Source: Chrysemys picta bellii (lineage: Eukaryota; Chordata; Testudines; Emydidae). From it: a stretch of 64,000 nucleotides of DNA. Under the pieces are notes generated by a model that saw nothing but the letters and a program-made list of their open reading frames with translations, was not told the origin of the DNA and ran no database searches. Position 1 is the first letter of the stretch; each line of letters starts with the position of its first letter. The translations under genes were made by a program, and so were the position numbers. Below are positions 13,481-24,171 of this stretch, piece by piece. The stretch lies in NCBI RefSeq assembly GCF_011386835.1, contig NC_088797.1:61591587-61655586 (forward strand), given 5' to 3'.

Positions 13481-14089
13481 TTATACTTCACCTAGTTCTA
13501 TTACATTACACATATAAACTCCATTGGCTTCAGTGCATTTGATTTACCCCAGTGTGAATGAGCCTAATTCTGATCCAGTATCAATCAGGAATGATTCTAC
13601 TGAAGCCAATAGAAGTACTCTAGTATGAAACTGGCAACACCATTATGGAAACAGCCTACAGAATTAACCAGGAAACAACATTTCAGCAGGTTCTCCAAAC
13701 CATCCTATAGAATTGAATCGATATATGGTCACAAGCAGGTGGCTGCAGCCACCCTGCCCTTCCTGTACTGCTACTTGGCTCTGGCTAGATGGGAGGAAAG
13801 TCCCAGGGGGATCCCAGGTATAGAAAGGTTGAGAACCACTGTAATAGGGGTGTGTGTGTGTGTGTGTGTTTATATAATATATGCACTATAGGATGGTACA
13901 AAAAAATGATAAATATTATCAGTTAAATTCTACAGGCTTTGATCCCAATTCAAGGAAAGCTCTCTATTCAGGAAAGTTATGAAGCTTGTGCTTAAATGCT
14001 TTCCAGAACTGGGGCTCTTAAGGGTAACTTCTCTAGAGCCTTGTTGGTTTCATACCTATGACATTCTATCATTCCCCTCCATAAGGGAA
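13481..14089. other. Gene-free stretch
   Basis: AT-rich sequence with a short GT tract at about 13849-13870. No exon or classified element recognised. Confidence 0.4.
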
Positions 14090-14420
14090 TCAGACCCCTT
14101 ACCTCCACATTCTCTGACTTTGGGGTAATTAAAATCTCAACCGTAATGTTCCATTAACATAGGATTTTGTGCACCTAATTATATATTAAATCTTCCCAAA
14201 TTATAGCTAAATTACAAAATGGGCTAATTTACCTAAACCAGTTAATAAATGTTTAGAAAAGGAAGCTAATTGAATTATCTCTCATTTGTCAGAGATGGAT
14301 AATCTCCTTGTGAGAAATCTCATTTTTTCTGAGCCATGATTAATTGGCCTGACTAGTCAGAGATTATGACAAATGACGCAGGAAGAGATAATAAATAAGT
14401 TAGCAGGGAGGGCTGGGAGC
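14090..14420. other. AT-rich unique segment rich in TAAT motifs, candidate conserved non-coding element
   Basis: The stretch has many homeodomain-type ATTA/TAAT words, low repeat content and no frame. It sits in otherwise unremarkable sequence (13481-16009). Conservation is only a guess from its character. Confidence 0.25.
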
Positions 14421-16009
14421 ACAGGACGAACAGCTGCTGTTTGCTCTAAGGTCTAGCACTACTTCCGGACTCAGCCTGACCTTTGTGCGGTTTTCCTCGA
14501 GGCCCGTACAGATCTTACTCAATCAAAAATGCAACAGTGGCAAGTGGTAATTTGACCCTTTCCCTCTGCACAACCAACCTTTTCAGATCAATCAGATAAC
14601 CTCATAGATAATAAGTTTTCCTGAAACTCGCTGTTATGATGAAGCCTGGTGTTTAGTTAATGGATGAGCTAGAGCATATACTGAATGTCTTATTTGTTCT
14701 TAATTGTTTGGGTTTTGTGACCAAGTTACCTAAGGAAACAATTAATGTGTGCCATAAATATCAATGCTTAAGTGGTCAATCTTGTTCCCATTAAGCTAAA
14801 TATAAAATATTCCCATTGAAATCAAAGGAACAGCCCCAGGGCCTAAATACTGGTGGGAGCCAATTTGCTCTAACGCTTGCTAACACAAAGTGGCTTTGTC
14901 TCCCCCACCCCTCAACCCTCTCTGGTTAGGCCATATATGAGGTTTAGGAATCCATTACTTCCTGCCAGCAAGTGACCTGGTCCTTTACTTCAGCTAGGAT
15001 ATGTGTGTAACCTTAATGACCAGAAGTCAAAGTTCAGTCCTGGTAGACAACCTCTCCAGGGGCAGCATTCATTACGGTAGGAACAAAGAGCTGCATTAGC
15101 CCAATTGGGAAACTCATTTATGTAGAATCTTTTTTACCAGCAGAATGAATTTTAGCTGCAAAATTGGGAACCCCTTCTGGATCCAGATTTAGAAACTTCC
15201 CCCAAAGTTTATAGGTGCTCGGGTCTGAGTTTTTTTCTGTTTGGTTCATGTTTCAGTCCAGGTTTAGGTTCCAAGTCCCCCAGAGTTCAGAAATGTCTGG
15301 TACAAGCCATCTCTGGACATACAGTGCTGCCTGTTTTCACTAGCCTCCCCTAAGCCCTAGCAGTTGCTATGGTGTGCCTCTTCATTTTAGATGTGAATCA
15401 GAACAAATAGGCTGGTTATTTCATCTGGGTTTGAGAGGAGGTTCTCTCCCTTCACATCTTATTGCATGCCTGATGTGTAGATGGTTCAGGTGTGTTAACA
15501 AGAGTTACACAGGGTACGCAGTAGGGGTGGGTGTTCATTGTAGTGCCATTAGTTGTATACAGAAAATATCTTAAATTAGGCTCAGACATTCATGAATACT
15601 TTGTATTGGGATTTGGATGGTACCTACTGATAATAGTGAAGGGCTAAAGCAGAAACACAATTATAATGATGATACAGGGCAGTGAACTTACAAGGTTGAG
15701 GTGGAGAGCATTCCCACAGAATACAGGGATGAGCAGATTATTGGCCTGTCAAAGTATCTGAAAATTTACATGACGTTTGCATTTAAAAGCAAGCAACGTA
15801 CCTGCTCATCACTCTCCCCCTCACTCTCTCTATCAACTTTTCCTCCTGTCTCAGAAGGAAATAATTGGAACATGGTTCCCCAGAAAGCAGAACACTCCCA
15901 CTATACTGTGGCAGAGTGACTGAGTGAGAGGGTGTTCCTAGGCGTACCCACAGACAGCCTTTATAGGATGTGGCCCCTCCCATGTGTTCCCTGTTTCAGA
16001 AAGTAATTA
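14421..16009. other. Gene-free stretch
   Basis: Unique-looking sequence on both strands. No exon, terminal inverted repeat or tandem array was recognised. Confidence 0.4.
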
Positions 16010-16480
16010 AGAACATAAGAATGGCCATGCTGGGTCAAGCCAATGGTCCACCTAGCCCAGTATCCTGTCTTCCGCCAGAGGCCAATGCCAGGTGCCTCAG
16101 AGGGAATAAAAAGAACAGGTAATCATCCAGTGATCCATCCCCTGTTGCCCATTCCCAGCTTCTGGGAGTTGGAGGTTCACAGACACCCAGAGCATGGGGC
16201 TGTGTCCCTGAGCATCTTGGTTAATAGCCATTGATGGACCTAGCCTCCATGAACTTACCTAATTCTTTTTGAGCCCAGTTATACTTTTGGCCTTCACAAC
16301 ATCCCCTGGCAATGAGTTCCACAGGCTGACTGTGCATTGTGTGAAGAAGTACTTCCTTATATTAGTTTTAAACCTGCTGCCTATTAGTTTCATTGGGTGA
16401 CCCCTGGTTCTTGTGTTATGAGAAGAGGTAACTAACACTTCCATATTCACTTTCTCCATACCATTCAACCATTCTCCCCC
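16010..16480 (-). mobile_element. CR1-type LINE 3' end, minus strand, other subfamily
   Basis: AGAACATAAGAATGGCCATG at the left is a familiar CR1 3' end. The minus frame 16468-16259 gives TRGHPMKLIGSRFKTNI and VSLWNSLPGDVV, the end of a CR1-like ORF2. A 5'-truncated, non-functional fragment. Confidence 0.8.
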
Positions 16481-16729
16481 ACGTACACACTATCAGGTCT
16501 CTCGCTTCAAAAATCAGCCACCTGTCCATCTCCAAACCAAGCTGCTCTTCCTCCTCAAAACTAATCACTTCCCTGACACCCTAAACCAAGCAGTCAAAAT
16601 CAGTTCCCCACTCTGGGTCCCCTCAGGGCTCAGGCTGCTCTTCATTGCAGTGGGCTCAGTTCCCCTTCGTAGCAGCTTGGCCTGTCTCTGCCTGAGACAT
16701 GGCGTCCCTGGGTAGGGAGGATTTGGGGG

Positions 16730-16995
16730 GAAGAAGGGCAGAGCAGTGACCTCTCCAGGGCTTGAGGCAGGGGGCAGCCTCAAATGTTATGGGGCGAAGC
16801 AGTGACCACAGAGGAGCAGCCCCTTAGGATGCAGGGACACAGTATCCTCACATGGGCCAGAGGCAGGGGGACGCCCTACAGGACATGGGGATCAGTGTTC
16901 TCTCAGGGGTCTTAGGCAAGGGGCAGCCCCTCGGGATACAAGGGGGAAAAATCACTGAGGTGGGGTGGGGGGCCTGAACCACAGCATACAGGGAG
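16730..16995 (+). repeat. Degenerate G-rich tandem repeat
   Basis: Units of roughly 50-60 bp repeat the order GCAGTGACC, then GAGGCAGGGGGCAGCC and GGATACAGGG or GGATGCAGGGAC. The same unit recurs at 21790-22215. Confidence 0.55.
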
Positions 16996-17151
16996 GCAGT
17001 AACAGCATTGCCAACCTCAAGAGATCAAAAATCATGAGTCAACCCCCCCCCCCCAAAACCATGAGATTGTCCTTTTTTTAAAAGGTGTAGATTGTGTTTT
17101 TTGGTCTGTCCCCTGATTGTTGATCTCCCCCTGCCCATTCCAGGGGGCAGG

Positions 17152-17152
<1 letters not shown>

Positions 17153-17191
<39 letters not shown>

Positions 17192-17205
17192 TGTGTGTGT
17201 GTGTT
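17153..17205 (+). repeat. GT microsatellite
   Basis: A GT tract with one GG interruption near 17184. Confidence 0.95.
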
Positions 17206-18089
17206 GGCCCCCACTGCAGAAGCTTTCACCCTCACAGCAGTTCCCTGCCCAGCAATTAATTCTGCCCCTGCAACCTCCAGATCAATCCTGGATGCCCCAG
17301 CCAGGGGCATCATTTACCATGGGGCAAAGGGAGATGTTGCCCCCCTCTCCATCACCTGAAACTTTTAATAGATTCATATGCTCCATTATATCTTCCACTT
17401 TTTGCACCCCCAGACTTTGGACACAGTCATTAGGAAAGCAATAATTGCCTATATTTTCTTATTTGCAATGCTGTTTAGGACAGAGACGGTTCTATATGCT
17501 GCCACAACTTTGGCCCCCAACAGAATATTTATGAACTGATACCCCTGCCCCTACCCCCTGCCCCCCGCGCACCTTAGTTTTGCTCCCCACTGCCTCTCTT
17601 CTACTCCCCCTGGGGCCTGGCCAAGCTAACAGTGTGTCTTGTCCAATGAAAAAGGGATTACAGCCTGCCTGTATCATAGCTGAGAGTATCTGGTTAACTA
17701 AATCTAGGCTCTAGAATGCATGTTATCATTTTAGTTTCTGTGTAATCATTTGTTTCCAATATTTCTCTGAGCTATCACTTGACTCTCTATGTATTGTTAA
17801 ATTTATAGTGGAACTCAGTAGAAGTTTATTTATCTAAGTGCTGTATGTTACGTGGTGCAATTACACTGCTCTACAGCCAAAATGCTTCTGAAATAAATGT
17901 AGTCAAACTTTACTAATTCTGGGTCACTGAGAACGAAAATGATGCTTAAAATTGTTGATTGGCTCTAGTTTTCAAGATATGCTATTGGGTCAGTATATAC
18001 GACCCTTGACTTGGGAATGGCAGAGGATAAGTGAGTTATAAAGGGAAGGGATCTCAATTTAAACCAGAAATGACTAAAATACATCTTTG
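17206..18089. other. Gene-free stretch between the GT tract and the CR1 end
   Basis: Only a possible hAT left-end relic near 17301 (CCAGGGGCATCATTTACC) was noticed. It has no readable right end. Confidence 0.35.
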
Positions 18090-18243
18090 ACTGGACCTTT
18101 GGAGGTTTTTAAGGCCCGGCTTGACAAAGCCCTGGCTGGGATGATTTAGTTGGGAATTGGTCCTGCTTTGAGCAGGGGGTTGGACTAGATGACCTCTTGA
18201 GGTCCCTTCCAACCCTGATATTCTATGATTCTATGATCTATGA
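18090..18243 (+). mobile_element. CR1 LINE 3' terminus, plus strand
   Basis: GGAGGTTTTTAAGGCCCGGC, GGGTTGGACTAGATGACC and a terminal repeat of the octamer ATTCTATG (18221-18237) form the classic CR1 3' end. Its end abuts the start of the transposon's upstream region. Confidence 0.88.
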
Positions 18244-18296
18244 ATAAATCTATGACTGGGTTTGGACAGTACTTGCTTTTGAGGCAAAACAATGAA

Positions 18297-18377
18297 TGAT
18301 GCAATCTGAAGCTGGTATTGCGTCATACATGATATGAATTGCATCATGTTATTCCTAGAAGTCATGGATGATGCAAT
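18297..18377. promoter_or_regulatory. Cluster of four TGATGCAAT/TGACGCAAT nonamers upstream of the transposon gene
   Basis: Four nonamers occur in 81 bp: TGATGCAAT at 18297-18305 (+), TGACGCAAT at 18317-18325 (-), TGATGCAAT at 18338-18346 (-) and TGATGCAAT at 18369-18377 (+). The sequence equals the known C/EBP-ATF composite response element bound by ATF4/CHOP-C/EBP dimers. They lie 139-219 bp before the ATG. They could be promoter elements or subterminal binding sites for the transposase; the sequence does not decide. Confidence 0.5.
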
Positions 18378-18515
18378 CATAACGGAGCTTACATCACTCT
18401 GCTGAACAAATTGCCCTATATCAGCTCTAGAAATCATACAGTGTCGTGCTCTCTTATTTGTCAGTGTTTGATTTTTGCAAAGGGATACATTTCTGTTTAG
18501 CCAAAGTGAGCAGAG

Positions 18516-20498
18516 ATGCCTCGTACTTGTGTGAAAAGTGCAGATAACTTCTGCTAGGTTTGTGGTGAAGTGACTTTTGCATCACAAAAGTGCAGTATAA
18601 CCATTATGGTTAAGAAAGCCTATCACCTTTATTTTGGCTGCAAAATTGGAGATCAGGACAAGAGGTGGGCCCCACGCATATGTTGCAACACTTGTGCAAC
18701 AAATCTTCGCCAGTGGTTGAACAGGAAAAGGAAATCTATGCATTTTGCAGTGCCAATGATTTGGAGAGAGCCAACAGATCATACCAGCAATTGTTACTTC
18801 TGCATGGTGCCTCCAGTTGGGAAAGGTGTGTTAAAGAAGAAAAAGTGGACTGTGCATTATCCAAACATTCCATCAGCTATACGCCCAGTACCCCACGGAA
18901 AAGGACTGTCGGTTCCTGATGCACCACAATCATTCTCACTTGAGCCAGATGAGGAAGAGGAAGAGGATGAAGCTTCTGGTCCTGAACCATCAATGTCACA
19001 GGACCCACATTTTCTCCCATCCTCCTCCTCTGAACCACACCTCATAACACAAGGTGAACTGAATGACCTTGTCAGGGATTTGGAACTACCCAAGAGTAAG
19101 GCAGAGCTGTTGGGCTCCAGACTACAGCAGTGGAATCTCCTGGCAGGTGATGTTAGGGTTTCCATGTTCCGTGACCGTCAAAAGGATCTTGTCCCATTCT
19201 TCTTCATGGAAGGTGATCTTGTAGCCTGCAACAACATCGATGGTGTGATGGCAGCCTTCAACATCGTTCACGATCCAGATGAGTGGAGACTGTTCATTGA
19301 TTCATCGAAGACGAGTCTTAAAGCTGTTTTACTGCATAATGGCAATGTTTTGCTATCAATTCCAGTTGGTCATGCAGTCCATATGAAGGAAACCTATGAC
19401 AACATGAAACAACCTTTGAGGTGCATAAACTATGACCAACATCAGTGGCAGCTTTGTGGCGATTTGAAGGTTGTTGCTCTCTTGCTTGGTCTGCAGACTG
19501 GATACACAAAGTACTGTTGTTTTCTCTGTGAATGGGATAGTCATGCAAGAGATTCCCACTACATCAAGAAAGATTGGCCACTCCGACAGTCATTGGAGCC
19601 TGAGAGGAAAAGTGTTCAGCATCCACCACTTGTTGAATCAAGGAAGATTTTGTTACCACCCTTACACATCAAGCTGGGTCTGATGAAGAACTTTGTCAAG
19701 GCCATTGACAAAACACAAGCAGCTTTCAAGTACCTCCATGGAAAATTTCCAAGGTGAAGTGAAGCTTCTTATCAAACTGTCTGTACTGGGCTATCTTGAT
19801 TATCACTTCAAAAGTTTTTTTTCTCTTACTTAATTGGCCTCTCAGAGATGGTAAGACAACTCCCACCTGTTTATGCTCTCTGTATGTGTGTATATATATC
19901 TCCTCAATATTTATTCCACTCTATATGCATCCGAAGAAGTGGGCTGTAGTCCATGAAAGCTTATGCTCTAATAAATTTGTTAGTCTCTAAGGTGCCACAA
20001 GTACTCCTGTTCTTTTTGCGGATACAGACTAACACGGCTGCTACTCTGAAACCTAAGATAAAGGAAGGTGTCTTTGTTGGTCCTCAGATTCGTGAACTTC
20101 TTCGAGATGATGCATTTGACCATGCACTGCGTAGCAAGGAAAAGACGGCATGGAAAGCCTTCCAGTTAGTGGCAATAAATTTTCTCGGAAGCAACAAGGC
20201 AGACAACTACAGGTTGTTGGTAGAAAACCTCCTCAAGGCATACAAAAGCCTTGGTTGCAACATGTCACTAAAGACACATTTTTTGCACTCTCATCTAGAT
20301 TTTTTTCCACCGAACTGCGGAGCAGGGAGCAACGAGCACGGTGAGCGTTTTCACCAGGACATTGCAACAATGGAGAAACGCTATCAGGGCAAATGGAGCC
20401 CATCAATGCTTGCAGACTATTGCTGGACAGTGACAAGAGATGCTCCATTTAATGAATACAAGAGACAAGCCAAGAAGCGCCGAGTAGACACTGAATAG
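18516..20498 (+). pseudogene. Broken multi-copy transposon gene, possibly a DDE-type transposase
   Basis: From an ATG at 18516 the frame runs 13 codons to a TAG at 18555-18557, reopens, and continues to a TGA at 19755-19757. It resumes unchanged after a 288-bp insertion (19767-20054) and ends at a TAG at 20496-20498. I recognise the protein as a family present in many copies in turtle genomes, but I cannot place it in a named superfamily. The first part has Cys pairs suggestive of zinc binding (ICCNTC; CYFC), an acidic low-complexity linker (runs of Glu, then Ser) and a C-terminal half with FIDSS (Asp codon 19299), CGDLKV (Asp codon 19461), CCFLCEW and, after the insertion, NEHGERFHQDI (Glu codon 20334). 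An Asp-Asp-Glu triad with a CxxC insert would fit an RNase H-fold transposase; that is inference. Apart from the three lesions the frame is open, so the copy is fairly young. Confidence 0.75.
19767..20054 (+). mobile_element. Turtle interspersed repeat inserted in the transposon gene
   Basis: The gene frame is interrupted between codons at 19764-19766 and 20055-20057. The 288-bp insert ends with the abundant turtle repeat unit whose last bases are CTACTCTGAAAC. The same unit forms the arms of the fold-back element at 34389-34610. It contains an AATAAA-like stretch (CTAATAAATTTG) and the segment CCGAAGAAGTGGGCTGTAG. The length is a multiple of three but the insert has in-frame stops. No clear target-site duplication longer than 2 bp is visible. 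Confidence 0.7.
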
Positions 20499-20844
20499 AC
20501 TAAACTATGTACATAACAGTTTTTTGCCTTTTGTTTCATAATAAATTTTATTTATATAACCCTTTTGCTGATTTTTAAAGTGTTACATAAACAGGACAGG
20601 TGAACTATTATCATGTAAAGCAACCATAAACACATGAAAAGACCTAGGTTTACAATTAATGATTAAAACTCTACTATCTACACAATATACATAGACATAA
20701 AATGTAAAAACTTAAATATCTTAGAAACAGTAGCCAATCAGTTGTTTTAATTGTCATATTTGAATTCAGCACATCAAAATACATAAATAGCACATTCTAT
20801 CTCTGAAGCAGACGACTTCTCAAAAATTGTAGACCAGTGTTATC
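20499..20844 (+). mobile_element. 3' untranslated/terminal part of the transposon, including repeat copy 1
   Basis: After the stop codon the sequence is AT-rich and has an AATAAA-type signal near 20541 (CATAATAAATTT). The last 208 bp (20637-20844) recur at 21336-21546, and both copies end at the same point (CCAGTGTTATC). That common end probably marks the end of the element. Confidence 0.6.
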
Positions 20845-20849
20845 AGACA

Positions 20850-21180
20850 CCAGGAGGAAGGTCCTGTTGTGAGAATAAGGAAGGTGCTGGGAGGAAGCCA
20901 TGGGGAAGTAGCCCAGGGAGTTGTAGCTGTCATGCAGCTGTTACAGGAGGCACTATAGACAGCTGCAGTCCACAGGGCCCTGGGCTGAAACCCAGAGTAG
21001 AGGGCGGGTCCGGGTTCCCCCCAAACCTCCCAATTGACCTGGACTGTGGGTTCTTCCAGAGGGGAAGGTCTCTGGGCTGTTCCCCAACCTACATGGTGAA
21101 TCTCTGAGGCAAGAAAATCTGCCAATAAGCACAGGACCCATCAAGATAGAGGAGGAACTTTGTCACAGCCTGCAGAGTGT
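20850..21180 (+). repeat. Turtle LTR-element-like fragment
   Basis: A G/C-rich stretch (CAGCTGCAGTCCACAGGGCC, then AGGGCGGGTCCGGG) that I recognise as a recurrent turtle sequence, probably from an LTR retrotransposon. It resembles 6095-6240 in composition and wording (GGGGAAGT-GCCCAGGG). No coding frame of note. Classification is uncertain. Confidence 0.4.
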
Positions 21181-21335
21181 TTTGAGTTCCTCAGACAGAG
21201 GGTTCTATATTACTATGATTATTATTCACCTTGCCGTGACTTATTAATTTCATCTGTAGCTAAAACCTTTTTATAATGCAAACAAGCCCAGGGCCCAGTC
21301 CCACTCCCAGCAAAGTCAGTGAGAGCTTTGCCATT

Positions 21336-21546
21336 GAAAGACCTAGGTTTACAATTTATGATTAAAACTCTACTATCTACACAATATACATAGACATAAA
21401 ATGTAAAAACTTAAATATATTAGAAACAGTAGCCAATCAGTTGTTTTAATTGTCATATTTGAATTCAGCACATCAAAATACATAATAAATAGCACATTTT
21501 ATCTCTGAATCAGATGACATCTCAAAAATTGTAGACCAGTGTTATC
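21336..21546 (+). repeat. Second copy of the transposon 3' end, 5'-truncated
   Basis: Direct repeat of 20637-20844, highly similar, with a small ATA insertion and a few substitutions. It begins abruptly inside the AT-rich 3' region and ends at exactly the same bases as copy 1. The sequence between the copies (20845-21335) is unrelated. Confidence 0.8.
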
Positions 21547-21789
21547 TTAGGTGAAACTGGTAGGCAGGGGATCAGTGATACTGTGAATACTGGGCTTGTT
21601 CAGTGGACCAGGGGCAGGACACTGAGCATCCCCTATGGAGAAGGGGGTTGGAGCGTGCTCATGGCTAACCTGCGTAGGCTGAGAGGGCAGTGCTTGTGTT
21701 GCCCGTGGCTGGAGAAGTCAGGGAGCAGACCCTGGCAGGCACTGCCAGGGCTTCTTCATGCTAAGGACAGGTGCTAGCAATGGGCCTCA

Positions 21790-22215
21790 CAGACCTGGGT
21801 ACCCCCGGGAAGCGTCATAGGCAGCTCCATGGAATTTAGGGGCATGATGAGGTCTCAAGACCCTGAGGCAGGAGAGCAGTTGCACAGAATACAGAATGGG
21901 AAGGGGAGCAGCCTCCAGGAGACACATGGGGTGGAGTGACCTCAGGGGCCTGAGGCTGTGCAGCAGGCTCACGGGAACCAGGGAGGACATGAACCTTACC
22001 TGGCTCTGAGATGGGGGGTAACCCCACAGGAGTTGGGAGAGTGCAGTGATCTCTCAGGGACCTGGGGCCAGGCAGTAGCCTCGGAGCTTATGCAGGGCAG
22101 TGACCTCAGAGGTCTGAGCCTACCGGAAATGGGGGGGGGGGGGGGACAGTGGTCTCTGAGGCAGGGGGCAGCTCCATAGGATACATTGGGGCCGGGGGAA
22201 TGACCTCGAAGACAT
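21790..22215 (+). repeat. Degenerate G-rich tandem repeat, second locus
   Basis: Units such as GTGACCTCAGGGGCCTGAGG and CAGTGATCTCTCAGGGACC recur irregularly. They match the wording of 16730-16995. A G run lies at about 22131-22144. Confidence 0.55.
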
Positions 22216-22280
22216 GAGGCACAGTGTAGCCAAAATGCTCTGTGTTTTGCATTCAGTGGACATGAGTCATCAAGCGCTCG

Positions 22281-23939
22281 TGTAAGCGGGGGAATGGTCT
22301 CGCTATTGTGGGGAACTTTTCTGGCTTATACGCTATACCAGTGAACTGGGCTAGTGAAATGATCTGAGTCCTCACTCCCACTTCCTTTACCCAGAGGCCT
22401 GACGGACCTCAAGGGCTCCCCTTCCACTCTCCTGTGTGGCAGAGTCCTCGTAACCCCAACAAGGCTGGATCAGGATTCCTCAGGGGCTTGACCCCCAACC
22501 TTGTCGTGGTCACTAGGACAGGGGCAAGGGTGACCCCACTTTGGGATGCTCTCTACATTGGATGCTTCACTGACCCACTGATCATTACATATAGTTCAAA
22601 GGAAATACAATTTATTAAACAGCAATCAAATTAAAAAATAAGGAAAAAAATGGAAAGGCCAAAGGAAAACACATGACCCTGCTCTGTGGCACAGGGTCAT
22701 CACAAACAGCTGTTTCTGGAATGTAAGGGCAGTTCACAGGCTGTTCCTCACACGGCCCAGGCCTTCTTCTCAGGCCCTGGCTGTGCTGCAGGGATGCTGA
22801 GGGTAGGACACTTGCTCTGGTGATGGCTATGTGCCCTCAGGCTTTAGATGGCAGGACTCTTCTTCCTAGTTTCAGCCCTCATCCCCACCCCTCGTGGTTA
22901 CAATCCCCCTCCAAGTCTGGCCTGCAAGGCCTCTTAGCTGGGGGCATCTCCCTGCGCTGGGCCCGCTGCCCAGGGTCCCCCTTGCTCTCCCCAGCTGCTC
23001 ACCTCACCCAGCTCCAGACTGCTCCAGCCCCAGCTCCAGCTCCACTCTGCCTCAGCGCGGCTGCTGCTCTGCCTCCAGCTCCCTGGGCTGCTTCTCTGGC
23101 CCCTCTGGCTGGCACAGCTCTGCTCCCCAGCTCAGCTTGGACCCCTGCTTTCTCCTTAGCTTGACTCCACTCTGTCTGACCCAGGTAGGGTTACCATACG
23201 TCCGGATTTTCCCGGACATGTCCGGCTTTTTGGGCCTCAAATCCCCGTCCCAGGGGAAATCCCAAAAAGCAGAACATGTCCGGGAAAATAAGGACATGCG
23301 GGGCCGGGGGTGCTGGGCCGGGGGCCGGGGCTGGACCGGCGGTGCTGGGCTTGGGGCCGGGCCGGGGCCGGGCCAGCAGTGCTGGGCGGGCCGGGGGTGC
23401 TCGGCCGGGGGCTGGCCCGGGGCCGGCACCCCAGGGCCCGAGCCGAGCCAGGCTGGAGACGCTGGGGCTGGGGCCGGAGCCGGCTGCCAAAGGGAGTCAC
23501 TCGGTTGGCAGGGGGTAGACTGGGCCGCGCCTCCCCCCACAGCTTACCTTGCTGCCTGCTTCAGGCTTCCCGCGAATCAAATGTTCGCGGGAAACAGGGG
23601 AGGGGGCGGAGTTGGGGCGGGGGCGTGGGTAGGGCTGGGGGGGGCGGGGCCCCGTGGAGTGTCCTCTTTTTGGACACTCAAAATATGGTAACCCTAGACC
23701 CAGGCAATTCCAGCTCACATGGAGGACGGGACCTCCCTGGCCTCCTGACTCCCTGATTAGCCTGTCCACCCTGTCAATCGGGCTGACCTGGAGCATTGGC
23801 CTCTCCCCATTGTTCCTGGGGGCTGTCAGTCTCAGGCTCCTGATTTCCCATCGACCTTTTCCCTTTCCTTTGGTACTGGGAGCTAGCCAACCAAAACACC
23901 CCCAATGAGTTTTAGTAAGGGGACAACAGTCCCCTTACA
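22281..23939 (-). mobile_element. Solo LTR (Gypsy type), split by a hAT element
   Basis: On the minus strand the block begins TGTAAGGGGACTG at 23939 and ends CCCCGCTTACA at 22281, giving TG...CA ends with TGTAAG/CTTACA inverted repeats. The flanks CTCG and CTAG could be a 4-bp target duplication with one mismatch. An AATAAA signal (minus strand, near 22615) lies in the expected part of the LTR. A 511-bp hAT element plus its 8-bp duplication (23186-23704) interrupts it, so the LTR itself is about 1140 bp. No internal retrotransposon sequence is attached, hence solo. Confidence 0.7.
23186..23696 (+). mobile_element. Non-autonomous hAT element, TAGGGTTACCATA family (copy 1)
   Basis: Terminal inverted repeats TAGGGTTACCATA / TATGGTAACCCTA, flanked by an exact 8-bp duplication GACCCAGG (23178-23185 and 23697-23704). 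The 8-bp duplication and the TAGGG end fit the hAT superfamily. The interior is a GC-rich mosaic with CCGGACATGTCCGG palindromes and, at about 23568-23592, the palindrome CCCGCGAA..TTCGCGGG. No transposase. It is inserted into the solo LTR. Confidence 0.9.
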
Positions 23940-24171
23940 CTAGTCACAAGAGAACGTGTCTGCATTTGGTCCCAGGCCTGTGAGTTTTCTCTGAGCATCA
24001 TGGAGTAACTGAAGAATATGGTTAAAAGCAATAATTTTAATCATGCATAACTCAGAATGAATTCTCTAGCCATGAGCATAACAATCTGTCTGGTGAAATG
24101 CCTTTGTGATGATCACCTTCAGGAGAAAACATGAGTCAGCACTGGGTGGGTGCTACAAGTTAGACTTTACC

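Noticed and set aside
17290..17345. Another hAT left end (CCAGGGGCATCATTTACC)
   Set aside because: No matching right end or octamer pair could be read.
18570..19757. The 395-codon frame as a complete host gene
   Set aside because: The family's start lies upstream at 18516 behind a nonsense codon, and the frame resumes after an insertion. The protein is multi-copy in turtles.
19758..20054. A normal intron in the transposon gene
   Set aside because: The donor-like sequence is weak evidence. The segment ends in a known dispersed repeat and the codons on both sides look contiguous without it.
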